Shown here in pieces: positions 26,486-35,530 of a DNA stretch of 64,000 bases. The stretch is from Chloroflexota bacterium. Its GTDB lineage: Bacteria; Chloroflexota; Anaerolineae; Aggregatilineales; Phototrophicaceae. A program made the translations under genes and the position numbers. The notes beneath the pieces are model-generated. The model made no database searches, had not been told where the DNA came from, and saw nothing but the letters and a program-made list of their open reading frames with translations. Numbering within the stretch: the stretch's first letter is position 1; the number at the start of each line of letters is the position of its first letter. The DNA lies in NCBI GenBank assembly GCA_026707225.1, contig JAPOXG010000010.1:1-64000 (forward strand), in the 5' to 3' direction.

Positions 26486-26905
26486 GTGGGCGAGAAAATC
26501 GCGATCGAAGCCGTCGTCAAACGGAAACGCAGCGATGTTTGGGCGCTCTGGAATGAGCCTGAGCATATCATGAGCTGGAATTTCGCCTCCGACGATTGGT
26601 GTTGCCCCAGCGCCGAGAACGACCTAAGAGTTGGCGGCCGGCTGCTTTCCAGAATGGAAGCCAAAGATGGCAGCTTCGGTTTCGACTTCGAGGCAATATA
26701 CGACGAACTCGACCACGAGGCGAAGCTCGCGTATACCTTGACCGACGGTCGCCGAGTTGAGACCCGTTTCGAGGATTACGGCGACGTCACGCGCGTGTCC
26801 ACGGTGTTTGAAGCCGAAGAGGAAAACTCGCCCGAGCTGCAAAGAATGGGCTGGCAGGCGATCCTCAATAACTTCAAGCAATATGCCGAGACAAGCCAGT
26901 TCTAG
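26486..26905 (+). CDS. SRPBCC/AHSA1 domain protein
   Basis: This is a START-like ligand-binding fold of the activator-of-Hsp90 type (AHSA1). The pattern VVKRKRSDVWALWNEPEHIMSWNFA matches the family start, and the C-terminal helix is GWQAILNNFKQYAE. Length (139 aa) is typical. The start is a GTG with GGAG about eight bases upstream, only 23 bases after tRNA-Ser(GCT), so the gene is likely transcribed from the tRNA promoter. The specific function is unknown. Confidence 0.85.
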   Translation: MGEKIAIEAVVKRKRSDVWALWNEPEHIMSWNFASDDWCCPSAENDLRVGGRLLSRMEAKDGSFGFDFEAIYDELDHEAKLAYTLTDGRRVETRFEDYGDVTRVSTVFEAEEENSPELQRMGWQAILNNFKQYAETSQF

Positions 26906-27070
26906 GCATGAGCAACGCTGCCATCGGAATAGTAGACAATCTAAGCCGACTCGGCAATTGCATTGGCCGCGTCATTGAATTCGCTTCCCTCCCGCTCGAA
27001 TCTTCGTCGTGACATCTTAACGCTTCAGCAATCCCGCCCAGCCCTTCGATTCGCCGGCGGCGGCCAAGTG

Positions 27071-27102
27071 TTGTGAGCTTTTTTTCCGCCAGGATGTATA
27101 AT
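27071..27102 (+). promoter_or_regulatory. Possible promoter upstream of the membrane protein gene
   Basis: A perfect TATAAT lies at 27097-27102. TTGTGA lies upstream at 27071 but with a 20-base spacer, longer than ideal. It is about 45 bases before the ATG at 27149. The 26906-27070 stretch shows no gene. Confidence 0.4.
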
Positions 27103-27148
27103 CGGGTGACTTAACGATTCATCTGGCACGTCATAGCGAGGTTAAGGA

Positions 27149-27889
27149 ATGAATGCTCGCATCCGACTTGGCCGCTTCAAGGTAGTGTGGTGCATCGCCG
27201 GGATTGCCGTCTTGCCGCTATCGGCGATACTCGCGACCGGTGTTGTCCTTTTGTTGGATCCGTACCTCGGACGGTTTGACAATTCGCTTGCGCCAGATTA
27301 TTGGGCGCCTGCTCTGGCGATCTATTGGCTGGTCAATGGCTGCTGCATCGGTTTCTTGCAGAAAGCGATTGTGAAGCGCTGCCTGCGTGTCGATCTTGGC
27401 CGCTGGACGGTGTATACATCGCTGGGCGCTCTATTGGCCGGCGCCCTCGCCTATCCCTGCCTGGAGGGGGCCTGCTTGCTTCCGCAATTTTACCAATATC
27501 GCTTCGGCCATGACCTAACCGTCACAGTTGAATTATCCCTGGTAGCGTTGGTGTATTTGACGGTGTTGTCGGCTGCGCAATGTCTCTCGCTAAATCGCCT
27601 TGTCAGCGCTTCGTGGCTCTGGATCGCCGCTCATGCCGGACCGCTGATTCTTGTTGCGCTTATCTCGGTGTCTGACCAGATGTCGCCCGGCTCATCGGTT
27701 TTCGACTCCGGGCTTACCTTCGCCCTTTATGTGCTGGTCGTCATGGCGACTACCTGCCTCTTCATGGAGCGCCTGGTAATCGCGAATCGCCGCGCGTCCA
27801 AGGCGCCAACTGACGATTGGGCATTCCAGCCGGCGGCGATAGAATCGGATTCCCCCTTAGAACGCTCCGTCGGTGATGACGTCAAATAA
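27149..27889 (+). CDS. Uncharacterised membrane protein
   Basis: I do not recognise this protein. About five or six hydrophobic segments are visible (residues ~12-36, 52-70, 86-108, 122-145, 150-172, 186-208). The hydrophilic C-terminal tail of about 35 residues is acidic and probably cytoplasmic. AAGGA precedes the ATG directly. It is followed 20 bases later by anmK, so the two may share a transcript. No motif points to transport or enzymatic function. Confidence 0.75.
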   Translation: MNARIRLGRFKVVWCIAGIAVLPLSAILATGVVLLLDPYLGRFDNSLAPDYWAPALAIYWLVNGCCIGFLQKAIVKRCLRVDLGRWTVYTSLGALLAGALAYPCLEGACLLPQFYQYRFGHDLTVTVELSLVALVYLTVLSAAQCLSLNRLVSASWLWIAAHAGPLILVALISVSDQMSPGSSVFDSGLTFALYVLVVMATTCLFMERLVIANRRASKAPTDDWAFQPAAIESDSPLERSVGDDVK

Positions 27890-27909
27890 GTGTCGCGAGC
27901 GCCGCCACC

Positions 27910-29088
27910 ATGATTGTCATCGGCTTAATGTCCGGCACATCCGCTGACGGCGTGGATGTCGCCCTTTGCGATATCGGTGGGCATCCCGGCGATATGCGCG
28001 TCGAGCTCCTCAGCGGCGCCACCTTCGTCTACGAGCGGGAGATGCGCGAGCGGATCCTCGCCAGCTGCGACCCCAACAGCAGCGGCGTCGATCAGATCGC
28101 TGACTTGCACGTCGACCTTGCCGAGCTATTTGCTGACTGCGCTCTATCGGCGATCATCGAGGCGGGCATTAACGCGGGACAGGTTGATCTGATCGGCTCG
28201 CACGGGCAGACGCTCTGGCACAACGTGTTGCCGAGCGGGCGGGTGAACGTTTCGCTGCAGATCGTCGAGGCGGCTGTCCTCGCTGAGCGCACTGGCATCA
28301 CCACCATCAACAACTTTCGCGCCCGCGACATAGCCGCCGGCGGGCAGGGCGCGCCTCTTACGAGCTTCGTCGACTGGCTGCTGCTGCGCCATCCGCAACA
28401 TTGGCGAGCGGTCCAGAATATTGGCGGCATGGGCAATGTCACCTTTCTGCCGCCGCTGAGCGACGAGACATCGGAACCGATCGCTTTTGATACGGGGCCT
28501 GGCAACGCGCTGCTTGATATCGCCGTGTCGCAGATCTCCCAGGGCGCGATGACCTATGACCGCGGGGGGCATTACGCCAGGCAGGGAAGGGTCAATGAGG
28601 AGTGGCTGGAGGAGCTGCTGCGGCATCCTTATTATGAGCGCGATTATCCCAAAACGACCGGTCGAGAAACATTCGGTACGGCGGCGGCGCTGTCCTTGAT
28701 CGCGGAAGCCAAAAGCCGCGGGCTGGAAGATGCCGAAATCATCGCTACGCTGACGGCGCTGACCGCCACCAATATCGCCGATGCCTACCGCCGATTCGCT
28801 CCTGCGCCGATACGGGAAGTTATTCTCGGTGGTGGCGGGCGGCACAACCCGGTCATGGTCGGCATGCTGCGCCAGCTTTTGGCGCCGGCGGTCGTAATGA
28901 CGCATGAAGACATTGGCATGGACAGCGACTTCAAAGAAGCGCTGGTCTTCGCCGTGCTGGCTTATGAGACCTGGCATAATCGGCCCGCAACGCTTCCGGC
29001 ATTGACCGGCGCCAGGGGCGCTTCCGTTCTCGGGTCAATCACGCCGGGCGCGAACTATGCCGATCTCCTGCGAGCGACCTGGCTTTAG
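27910..29088 (+). CDS. anmK: Anhydro-N-acetylmuramic acid kinase
   Basis: It opens and phosphorylates 1,6-anhydro-MurNAc to MurNAc-6-phosphate during cell-wall recycling. The N-terminus IGLMSGTSADGVD is the family signature. SHGQTLWH, INNFRARDIAAGGQGAPL, FDTGPGNALLD and the C-terminal ILGGGGRHNP are also present. Length (392 aa) is typical. The ribosome site is weak, but the start is fixed by the family motif. No murQ or other recycling gene is in the window. Confidence 0.95.
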   Translation: MIVIGLMSGTSADGVDVALCDIGGHPGDMRVELLSGATFVYEREMRERILASCDPNSSGVDQIADLHVDLAELFADCALSAIIEAGINAGQVDLIGSHGQTLWHNVLPSGRVNVSLQIVEAAVLAERTGITTINNFRARDIAAGGQGAPLTSFVDWLLLRHPQHWRAVQNIGGMGNVTFLPPLSDETSEPIAFDTGPGNALLDIAVSQISQGAMTYDRGGHYARQGRVNEEWLEELLRHPYYERDYPKTTGRETFGTAAALSLIAEAKSRGLEDAEIIATLTALTATNIADAYRRFAPAPIREVILGGGGRHNPVMVGMLRQLLAPAVVMTHEDIGMDSDFKEALVFAVLAYETWHNRPATLPALTGARGASVLGSITPGANYADLLRATWL

Positions 29089-29300
29089 CGCTCAGCTATT
29101 TCACGCGACTCAATCTTCACCTTACCAATTCGGACGTCGCTTAACCTTTATGAACATAGGGCAGGATCCCGCGTTGGCAATCGGCGTGACTCTCTTGCCG
29201 AGTCCTTGATATTCTCCCGTCTCGATTCGCGATTTCTGTGGATAATTGCTGGTGTATCGGCTAGACTATCGAAGACTCCGCTTAGAGAAGGTGTTTGTCT

Positions 29301-29846
29301 GTGCTTTTGGAATCCTATGCCATCGAGTTGGATAACTGCGATCCAGATGAAGATTTCTTCGAGTCGGAAACGATGATAACCATAACGCCGCCCTTGCCGG
29401 CGACCGATCGCACCATCGCGCGGCGCGCCAGTTTGCAGATTCTGTACGAAGTGGATAGCACCGATCACGACATGAAGGACGTGCTCGACGCGCATTTTGC
29501 TGAGCGCCCCGAAGCTTACGTCGTGCGTCAAGTCATCCGCCGAATTGTCCGCGGTGTCATCGAAAATCGTCTGGCGATTGACGCCATCCTGCAGCAATAC
29601 GCGCCGGAATGGCCCGTTGACCAGGTCGCCGTTGTTGACAGGAATATCTTGCGCATGGCGATCTATGAACATTTGCTGCAAAAGCGCGAGACGCCGATTC
29701 CCGTCATCATCAACGAAGCGGTTCAATTGGCCCAGCTCTTCGGCGCCGATCAATCGCACAGCTTTGTGCACGGTGTCATGGGCGCGATCACAGCGGAAGC
29801 CAAACAGAATTTCGATCTCGTAGTCGACGAGGTGGACAGCGCGTGA
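29301..29846 (+). CDS. nusB: Transcription antitermination / ribosome biogenesis factor NusB
   Basis: NusB binds boxA RNA with NusE/S10 in rRNA antitermination. The fold starts at RTIARRASLQILYEVD and continues to RNILRMAIYEHLLQ, PVIINEAVQLAQLFGADQSHSFVHGVMGAI, all diagnostic. About 40 acidic residues precede this core. The start is uncertain: GTG at 29301 has AGAAGG upstream; TTG 29295 and ATG 29373 are alternatives. The stop overlaps the start of the tatA/B gene by four bases. The 29089-29300 gap shows no gene. Confidence 0.92.
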   Translation: MLLESYAIELDNCDPDEDFFESETMITITPPLPATDRTIARRASLQILYEVDSTDHDMKDVLDAHFAERPEAYVVRQVIRRIVRGVIENRLAIDAILQQYAPEWPVDQVAVVDRNILRMAIYEHLLQKRETPIPVIINEAVQLAQLFGADQSHSFVHGVMGAITAEAKQNFDLVVDEVDSA

Positions 29847-30424
29847 ATGTCTTTGGAGTCGGCGCTTGGGAATTGGTGGCGATCTTGCTGATTATGCTGG
29901 TATTCGTCGGCCCCAAACGGATGATTCACTGGTCCTATGTCTTGGGCCAGCATGTGGCGAAGTTTCGCAAAATTTGGTCCGAGACGGTCGATCTGGTGCA
30001 AAAGGAATTCGATGAGGCGGGCGTGGACATCAAGCTGCCCAAAGCGCCGCCGACGCGGAAGAATCTCAATAAGTCGCTGACGGACGCCGTCAAGCCGATG
30101 ACCAAACCGGTTCAAGATTCCCTTGACGAAGTCAAAAAAGATATGGATACATTCAAGGAAGTCAGTGATTCGCTGAACGACAAGAAGCCCGCGCCAGCTT
30201 TTTCGGCGAATCAATCGAAAGCGGCGTCGGCGCCAACGGCAGAGCCCCCCGAGAAACCAGCCAAGCCGAGCGTGAAGGAAACCGATAAGCCATTGGCGCA
30301 GCCGGAGCCAACTACGATGGGCGCCTGGGGCGGCGGAGCGTCGACGAGCACGCCGGCTTCATCCAATGCCAATGGCAGCCGGGTTGATCTGGGAACCTGG
30401 TCCAAGGCAACCGACAGCGACTAG
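29843..30424 (+). CDS. Twin-arginine translocase subunit TatA/TatB family
   Basis: This is a single-span Tat pathway component. The N-terminal helix is FGVGAWELVAILLIMLVFVGPKRM, with the Gly-Pro hinge followed by an amphipathic helix (HWSYVLGQHVAKFRKIW). The remaining 130 residues are a charged and Pro/Ala-rich tail, longer than a classical TatA and more like TatB. It starts at a GTG overlapping the nusB stop and is followed eight bases later by tatC. The pair would be enough for a minimal Tat system. Confidence 0.88.
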   Translation: MNVFGVGAWELVAILLIMLVFVGPKRMIHWSYVLGQHVAKFRKIWSETVDLVQKEFDEAGVDIKLPKAPPTRKNLNKSLTDAVKPMTKPVQDSLDEVKKDMDTFKEVSDSLNDKKPAPAFSANQSKAASAPTAEPPEKPAKPSVKETDKPLAQPEPTTMGAWGGGASTSTPASSNANGSRVDLGTWSKATDSD

Positions 30425-30432
30425 GGTGACCG

Positions 30433-31206
30433 ATGGCGGAACTTGCCGAGCAGGAGGAATTCGAAGATGGTCATGAACTCCGCATGGGGTTCTTTGAGCA
30501 TCTTGACGAGCTGCGGCAGCGGCTGACCAAAGCGGTCTTCTCGCTAGTCGTTGGCACAGCGGTCGGCGTTTTCGTGGCAACGCAAGTTCTGGTTTTGCTG
30601 CTCGAACCCTACTGCGCAATCGTATCCGATTGTGAACTGGTCATCCTCGACCCAACCGGCAACATCTTGGTCTATTTCAAGGTTGCCTTGATGGTCGGCG
30701 GCATCCTGTCCATACCGCTGGTCACTTATCAAATGCTGATGTTCATATTGCCCGGCCTCACGAGCAAGGAAAGGCGCTACGTTTTGCTATCGATCCCGGC
30801 AACGACTGCGCTATTCATTGTCGGCGTGTTGTTTGCCTGGAAAATCCTGATGCCGCCGGCGCTCGGTTTCCTTCATGGCTTTCAGGAGAAGATCTTCGAG
30901 CCGGAGTGGACGGCGGACGGCTATATCAGCTTTGTAACCTCGCTGCTGTTTTGGATGGGCGTCGCCTTTCAGACGCCTCTTATCTTCTTCCTCATCTCGC
31001 TGATGGGCTTGGTCAGCGCGCGCACGCTAGTACGGCAATGGCGCGTCGCTGTGGTGGGCGCGTCGATCGCCGCGGCGCTCATTACGCCAACCATTGACCC
31101 AGTGAATATGTTTCTGGTCATGGCGCCCTTGTTAACGCTTTATTCATTGAGCATCGTGCTCGTCTATTTCGGGCGCAAGATGTCGGGGATTGACCGCAAA
31201 GACTAA
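30433..31206 (+). CDS. tatC: Sec-independent protein translocase TatC
   Basis: It is the core receptor for twin-arginine signal peptides in the Tat translocase. Signatures: MGFFEHLDELRQRL at residues 18-31 (signal-peptide binding), six hydrophobic helices, and FQTPLIFFLISLMGLVSA. Length (257 aa) is typical. It forms an operon with nusB and tatA/B. Confidence 0.96.
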   Translation: MAELAEQEEFEDGHELRMGFFEHLDELRQRLTKAVFSLVVGTAVGVFVATQVLVLLLEPYCAIVSDCELVILDPTGNILVYFKVALMVGGILSIPLVTYQMLMFILPGLTSKERRYVLLSIPATTALFIVGVLFAWKILMPPALGFLHGFQEKIFEPEWTADGYISFVTSLLFWMGVAFQTPLIFFLISLMGLVSARTLVRQWRVAVVGASIAAALITPTIDPVNMFLVMAPLLTLYSLSIVLVYFGRKMSGIDRKD

Positions 31207-31213
31207 GAATCCG

Positions 31214-31243
31214 CTGACAGCTCCCCGCTGGCTATGATAAAAT
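31214..31243 (+). promoter_or_regulatory. Predicted promoter of the PAPS synthetase gene
   Basis: CTGACA (31214-31219) and TAAAAT (31238-31243) lie 18 bases apart; each matches consensus at five of six positions. The leader to the ATG at 31307 is about 55 bases and contains a small imperfect hairpin (GCATGA near 31260 pairing with TCATGC). Confidence 0.55.
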
Positions 31244-31306
31244 GCCGTCGTTTTGTAAGCGCATGACCATGCGACTGGATCATGCTTGAATATTGCGGAG
31301 TGATGC

Positions 31307-33025
31307 ATGATTGTTGAAAAGGCGAGATTGATTCAGCCTTACGGGGGCGAATTGCTTGACTTGCTCGTCCCCAGAAAACTGCTCGTCGAGCAGACCGCTT
31401 ACGCCAGAACCTTACCTTTTGTACAGGTGAGCTCACGCGTTGAATGTGATCTTGAGCTCCTGGCTGTTGGCGCCTTCTCTCCGCTCGCTGGATTCATGAA
31501 TCAGGCTGATTATCAGAGTGTACTGGATACGATGCGGCTCGCTGATGGCACGCTCTTCCCGATGCCGATCACCCTGCCGGTCGAAGCGAGCGCCGTCATT
31601 GAACTCGGCGCCGACTTGGCGCTGCGTGACCGCAAGAACAACATTCTCGCCATTTTGACAGTCGAAGATAGATACGAATGGGATCTGAAAGAGGTGGCGA
31701 CCAAGGTCTTTGGCAAGTACGATTCGCGCCACCCAATCGTGGCTGAAATGCATCGCTGGGGCAAAGTCAATATCGCCGGCAAGCTGAAGGTGCTTCGGCT
31801 GCCGCCGCATCTGGATTTCACCGAGCTGCGCCGAACGCCGGCCGAAACGCGCGCCGTCCTGGAAAGTTACGGCCATAACAACGTCGTCGCCTTCCAGACG
31901 CGCAATCCTTTGCACCGCGTGCATGAAGCCCTGACCAAACGCGCCGCCTCAAACATCGATGGCGTGCTGCTTTTGCATCCGGTGGTCGGCATGACGCAGC
32001 CCGGCGATGTCGACCACTATACCCGCGTGCGCGTTTACAAAACCTTGATCGACAATTACTACGAAGGGGATCGCAGCCTCCTGTCTTTGCTGCCGCTGGC
32101 GATGCGCATGGCGGGACCGCGTGAAGCCGTCTGGCACGCCATCATCCGCCGCAATTACGGCGCCAATCACCTGATTGTCGGTCGTGATCACGCGGGGCCC
32201 GGGCCGGACTCGCGAGGCGAACCCTTCTACGGTCCCTATGACGCCCAGGACATGGTGATGAAATACGCTGGAGAACTCGGCGTCAAACCGGTGCCCTTCA
32301 CCGAAATGGTTTATCTGGAAGACGAAGATCGCTACGAGGAAAATTCCAAACTGCCGAACGGCGCCAAGGTGCGCAAAATATCGGGCACGCAAGTCCGCGA
32401 AGATTACCTCGGCAAAGGGGTTCAGTTGCCGCCCTGGTTTTCGCGTCCCGCCGTGTCGCGAATCCTGGCTGACAGCTATCCGCCGCGCCACCGTCGAGGC
32501 ATCTGCCTGTGGTTCACCGGCTTGAGCGGCTCGGGCAAGTCCACCACCGCCGAGCACATTGTCAATCTGCTCTTGGAGAAGGGCCGCAACGTCACCGTTC
32601 TTGATGGCGATGTCGTGCGGACGCATTTGTCCAAGGGGCTTGGCTTCAGCAAGGAAGACCGCGATACCAACATTCGGCGCATCGGCTATGTCGCCAGCGA
32701 GATCGTGCGCCACGGCGGCATGGTCATTTGCGCCGCCATCAGCCCCTATCGAGCGACGCGCGAAGATGTGCGCAACATGGTCGGCGACGGATTTATGGAA
32801 ATCCACATGGCAACGCCGCTGGAATATGTCGAAGCGCATGATATCAAAGGCTTGTACGCCAAGGCGCGCCGGGGTGAAATCAAGGGCTTCACCGGCATTG
32901 ACGACCCCTATGAGCCGCCGCTGAATCCTGACTTTACCTTGACAGCCGAAAACACCCGCGCCGAAGACAATGCCCGCTCAATTATTGACCAATTGATAGA
33001 ACTCGGCTACGTCCGTCCCGACTGA
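31307..33025 (+). CDS. Bifunctional sulfate adenylyltransferase / adenylylsulfate kinase
   Basis: It makes APS from sulfate and ATP, then phosphorylates APS to PAPS. The N-terminal ATP sulfurylase (1-390) shows QTRNPLH (197-203) and GRDHAGPG (292-299). The C-terminal APS kinase (395-572) shows Walker A GLSGSGKS (405-412) followed by DGDVVRTHLSKGLGFSKEDR. Both active sites look intact. The order sulfurylase-kinase matches the Sat-CysC fusion. GGAG precedes the ATG. It may feed sulfate assimilation; no PAPS reductase is in the window. Confidence 0.95.
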   Translation: MIVEKARLIQPYGGELLDLLVPRKLLVEQTAYARTLPFVQVSSRVECDLELLAVGAFSPLAGFMNQADYQSVLDTMRLADGTLFPMPITLPVEASAVIELGADLALRDRKNNILAILTVEDRYEWDLKEVATKVFGKYDSRHPIVAEMHRWGKVNIAGKLKVLRLPPHLDFTELRRTPAETRAVLESYGHNNVVAFQTRNPLHRVHEALTKRAASNIDGVLLLHPVVGMTQPGDVDHYTRVRVYKTLIDNYYEGDRSLLSLLPLAMRMAGPREAVWHAIIRRNYGANHLIVGRDHAGPGPDSRGEPFYGPYDAQDMVMKYAGELGVKPVPFTEMVYLEDEDRYEENSKLPNGAKVRKISGTQVREDYLGKGVQLPPWFSRPAVSRILADSYPPRHRRGICLWFTGLSGSGKSTTAEHIVNLLLEKGRNVTVLDGDVVRTHLSKGLGFSKEDRDTNIRRIGYVASEIVRHGGMVICAAISPYRATREDVRNMVGDGFMEIHMATPLEYVEAHDIKGLYAKARRGEIKGFTGIDDPYEPPLNPDFTLTAENTRAEDNARSIIDQLIELGYVRPD

Positions 33026-33097
33026 CTTTCCGGCAATTGCGCCTGGGCAAATCGCGCCTCGCCCTGGCGCAACAGATTGCGCTCGGTGGCGCATCGC

Positions 33098-35260
33098 TCA
33101 GACGCCCGCCGGCGCCGGCAGGCTTGCATCCAGCCGCAAAACGAACTTTTCGACTTCCACAAAGAGCAAAACCAGTATGCCCGCGACGATACTGACGATT
33201 ACCTGCCTCAAGTCCAGCGCGGCTGTATCGAAGAGCGTCTGAAAGAATGGTATGAAGACGACGATCAGCTGCAGCAGGAAGGTAGAAAGCACGGCCCAAA
33301 ACAAGAGCTTGTTGCCTTTGAAGCCGGCCTGCCAGAATGTCGTTCGATCGCCCGCATGAATCGCCATCACTTGAAACATCTGGGTGAAGGCGAGCACGGT
33401 GAAAGCGATTGTGCGCGGGATGCGCTCCACCTGGTCCAGCAAGTGTCGTCCGGGATCTTTGCCTGCGCCATGATCTTCCAGGAATCCGGCGCCCGCTTCC
33501 TCTTCGGCCACACCGAGGAAGGCAACCTTCTCGTTCGCGTTCCATTCATCCCATGCTTGCGGCGTCGATTCTTCACCGGCCAGCTTCACAATCGCGCTGC
33601 GGTCCAAATGCTCCAGCCCAAGCGATGGAATGGAGGCATCGAGGCCGATCGTGCCATAGCCCCAGACATAGCTGATCAAGGTCAGGATTGCGATAAGAAT
33701 CCCAACTAGCACGATATGGATGCCGGCGCCGCCCGCGAAGATGCTTTCATTCGTAGGCCGTGGTCGCCGGTTCATCACGCCTTTTTCCGCCGGCTCAAAG
33801 CCCAGCGCGATGGCGGGCAAGCCGTCGGTAACCAGGTTGATCCACAAGATTTGAATGGCGAGCAGTGGTATCGGCAGGCTGATCAATAAGGCGACGAACA
33901 TCACCAGAATCTCGCCGACATTAGAGCTCAGCATGTATTTGATGAACTTCTTGATATAGTCGTAAATGGCGCGGCCTTCTTCAATCGCGGCCACAATCGA
34001 ACGGAAATTGTCGCCGACCACTTTGACCTGATCGCCGCTGTGCATCGTTTCAAGGTAAACATTGGTGGATAGCGCCATCGCTTTTAACATACGTTGCGCG
34101 GCTTCATCATTTTTGGCGTCCACAGGTTTGCCCAGATTGACTGGATCCTGCGTGCCCAGCGAGACAAGATCGCCTTCGGGCAGGTAGCCGGCGCCCTCGA
34201 CCCTGATGTCATCATGCCGCGGCAAGACGAGATAGGTCGCGGTCATCTCGTTCTTGGTCAAGGTTCCGGTTTTGTCGGAACAAATGACAGTCACCGAGCC
34301 CAGCGTCTCGACCGCGGGTAGACGGCGTATCAGCGCGTTGCGTTTGACCATGCGGTTGGCGCCGAGGGAGAGGCCAATGGTGACGAGCGCCGGCAGACCC
34401 TCTGGCACGGCGGCGACCGCCAGGCTGATGGCGATGAGGAACATCTGCTCCGCCGGAATGCCCTGCACCCAAAAGCCGACGATGAAGACGATAGCGACTA
34501 CGATCAGCGCTGCTGTCGCCAGGATGCGCCCAAGGTGATTGAGGCGGCGCTGCAGCGGCGTTGTGCCTTCCTCCACTTGCATCAGCATGGCCGCTATATT
34601 GCCGATTTCAGTGCGAAGCCCGGTATCTGTCACTACCATCTCGCCGCGGCCATAGTTTACCGCTGTCCCCATGTAGGCCATATTCACCCGGTCGCCTAGC
34701 GGGATCGCCTCCTTCGCTTCTATGGCCTCAACCACTTTCTCCACCGGAACCGATTCGCCGGTCAATGCCGCTTCTTCCACCTGCAAGTTGATTGACTCAA
34801 TCAGACGTCCATCGGCCGGGATGCGATCGCCTTCGCCGATCAAAACGATATCGCCGGGCACCAGTTCCTCGGCGCTGATTTCACGGATCTGACCGCCGCG
34901 CCGCGCCCGCACCTGCGGCGCCTGCAGCCGGCTCAAAGCCGCAAGCGCCTGTTCCGCCTGATACTCCTGATAGATGCCGAGCATCGCGTTGAGGGCGACG
35001 ATCGCCAGAATCACGATGACATCGGTCGCTTCCCCTAATAAGGCGGAAATGAATGCGGCGACAATGAGGATGATGACCATGACATCGGTGAACTGGCCCA
35101 ATATGAGCCGAGCCCAATTGACGCCCTGGTCAGTCGGCAGCGCGTTCCGCCCGAATTGCTCAAGTCGCGACTGAACCGCGGCGTCTTCCAAGCCCAATGT
35201 CTTGTCAACGCCCAGCTCCGACAGGGTTAATTGCGCATCCTGGCGATACGATTCGGCCAT
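33098..35260 (-). CDS. Cation-transporting P-type ATPase with large internal in-frame deletion
   Basis: This resembles a P2-type Ca2+/cation pump. Present are the N-terminal cation-ATPase domain, the actuator-domain TGES motif (LTGESVPVEK), the PEGLPA segment of M4, and phosphorylation-site SDKTGTLT (about 328-335). Translation then passes from KVVGD (about 412-416) directly into NFRSIVAAIEEGR, which normally follows the P-domain. The nucleotide-binding domain, the TGD and the GDGxND motif are missing, roughly 170-200 residues. Total length is 720 aa against about 900 for the family. The ATG at 35260 has AAGGA six bases upstream. It probably cannot pump. Confidence 0.85.
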   Translation of the reverse strand: MAESYRQDAQLTLSELGVDKTLGLEDAAVQSRLEQFGRNALPTDQGVNWARLILGQFTDVMVIILIVAAFISALLGEATDVIVILAIVALNAMLGIYQEYQAEQALAALSRLQAPQVRARRGGQIREISAEELVPGDIVLIGEGDRIPADGRLIESINLQVEEAALTGESVPVEKVVEAIEAKEAIPLGDRVNMAYMGTAVNYGRGEMVVTDTGLRTEIGNIAAMLMQVEEGTTPLQRRLNHLGRILATAALIVVAIVFIVGFWVQGIPAEQMFLIAISLAVAAVPEGLPALVTIGLSLGANRMVKRNALIRRLPAVETLGSVTVICSDKTGTLTKNEMTATYLVLPRHDDIRVEGAGYLPEGDLVSLGTQDPVNLGKPVDAKNDEAAQRMLKAMALSTNVYLETMHSGDQVKVVGDNFRSIVAAIEEGRAIYDYIKKFIKYMLSSNVGEILVMFVALLISLPIPLLAIQILWINLVTDGLPAIALGFEPAEKGVMNRRPRPTNESIFAGGAGIHIVLVGILIAILTLISYVWGYGTIGLDASIPSLGLEHLDRSAIVKLAGEESTPQAWDEWNANEKVAFLGVAEEEAGAGFLEDHGAGKDPGRHLLDQVERIPRTIAFTVLAFTQMFQVMAIHAGDRTTFWQAGFKGNKLLFWAVLSTFLLQLIVVFIPFFQTLFDTAALDLRQVIVSIVAGILVLLFVEVEKFVLRLDASLPAPAGV

Positions 35261-35530
35261 AACCATTCCTTGTGGCGCGCCACAAAATGAGCCGGATCGG
35301 AAGCCGCCTTGATCTCATGCGATAGCTTTGTCCATTGACGGCTCCATCCAAAACGCATTGTACCGCATATCGGTCGCTGTCAGCATTCAGGCGCCGTCGT
35401 CGCTGTGGCTTCGCGGCGGCGCATCCTCTCTCTACCAGCCGCTGGGGCAGGGCATTCGGCATTGCTTATCGCTCCATTCCTGTCTAGTATCGAGACGGTA
35501 AAGTGACCACGGAAGGACTGAGCCAGGCGA

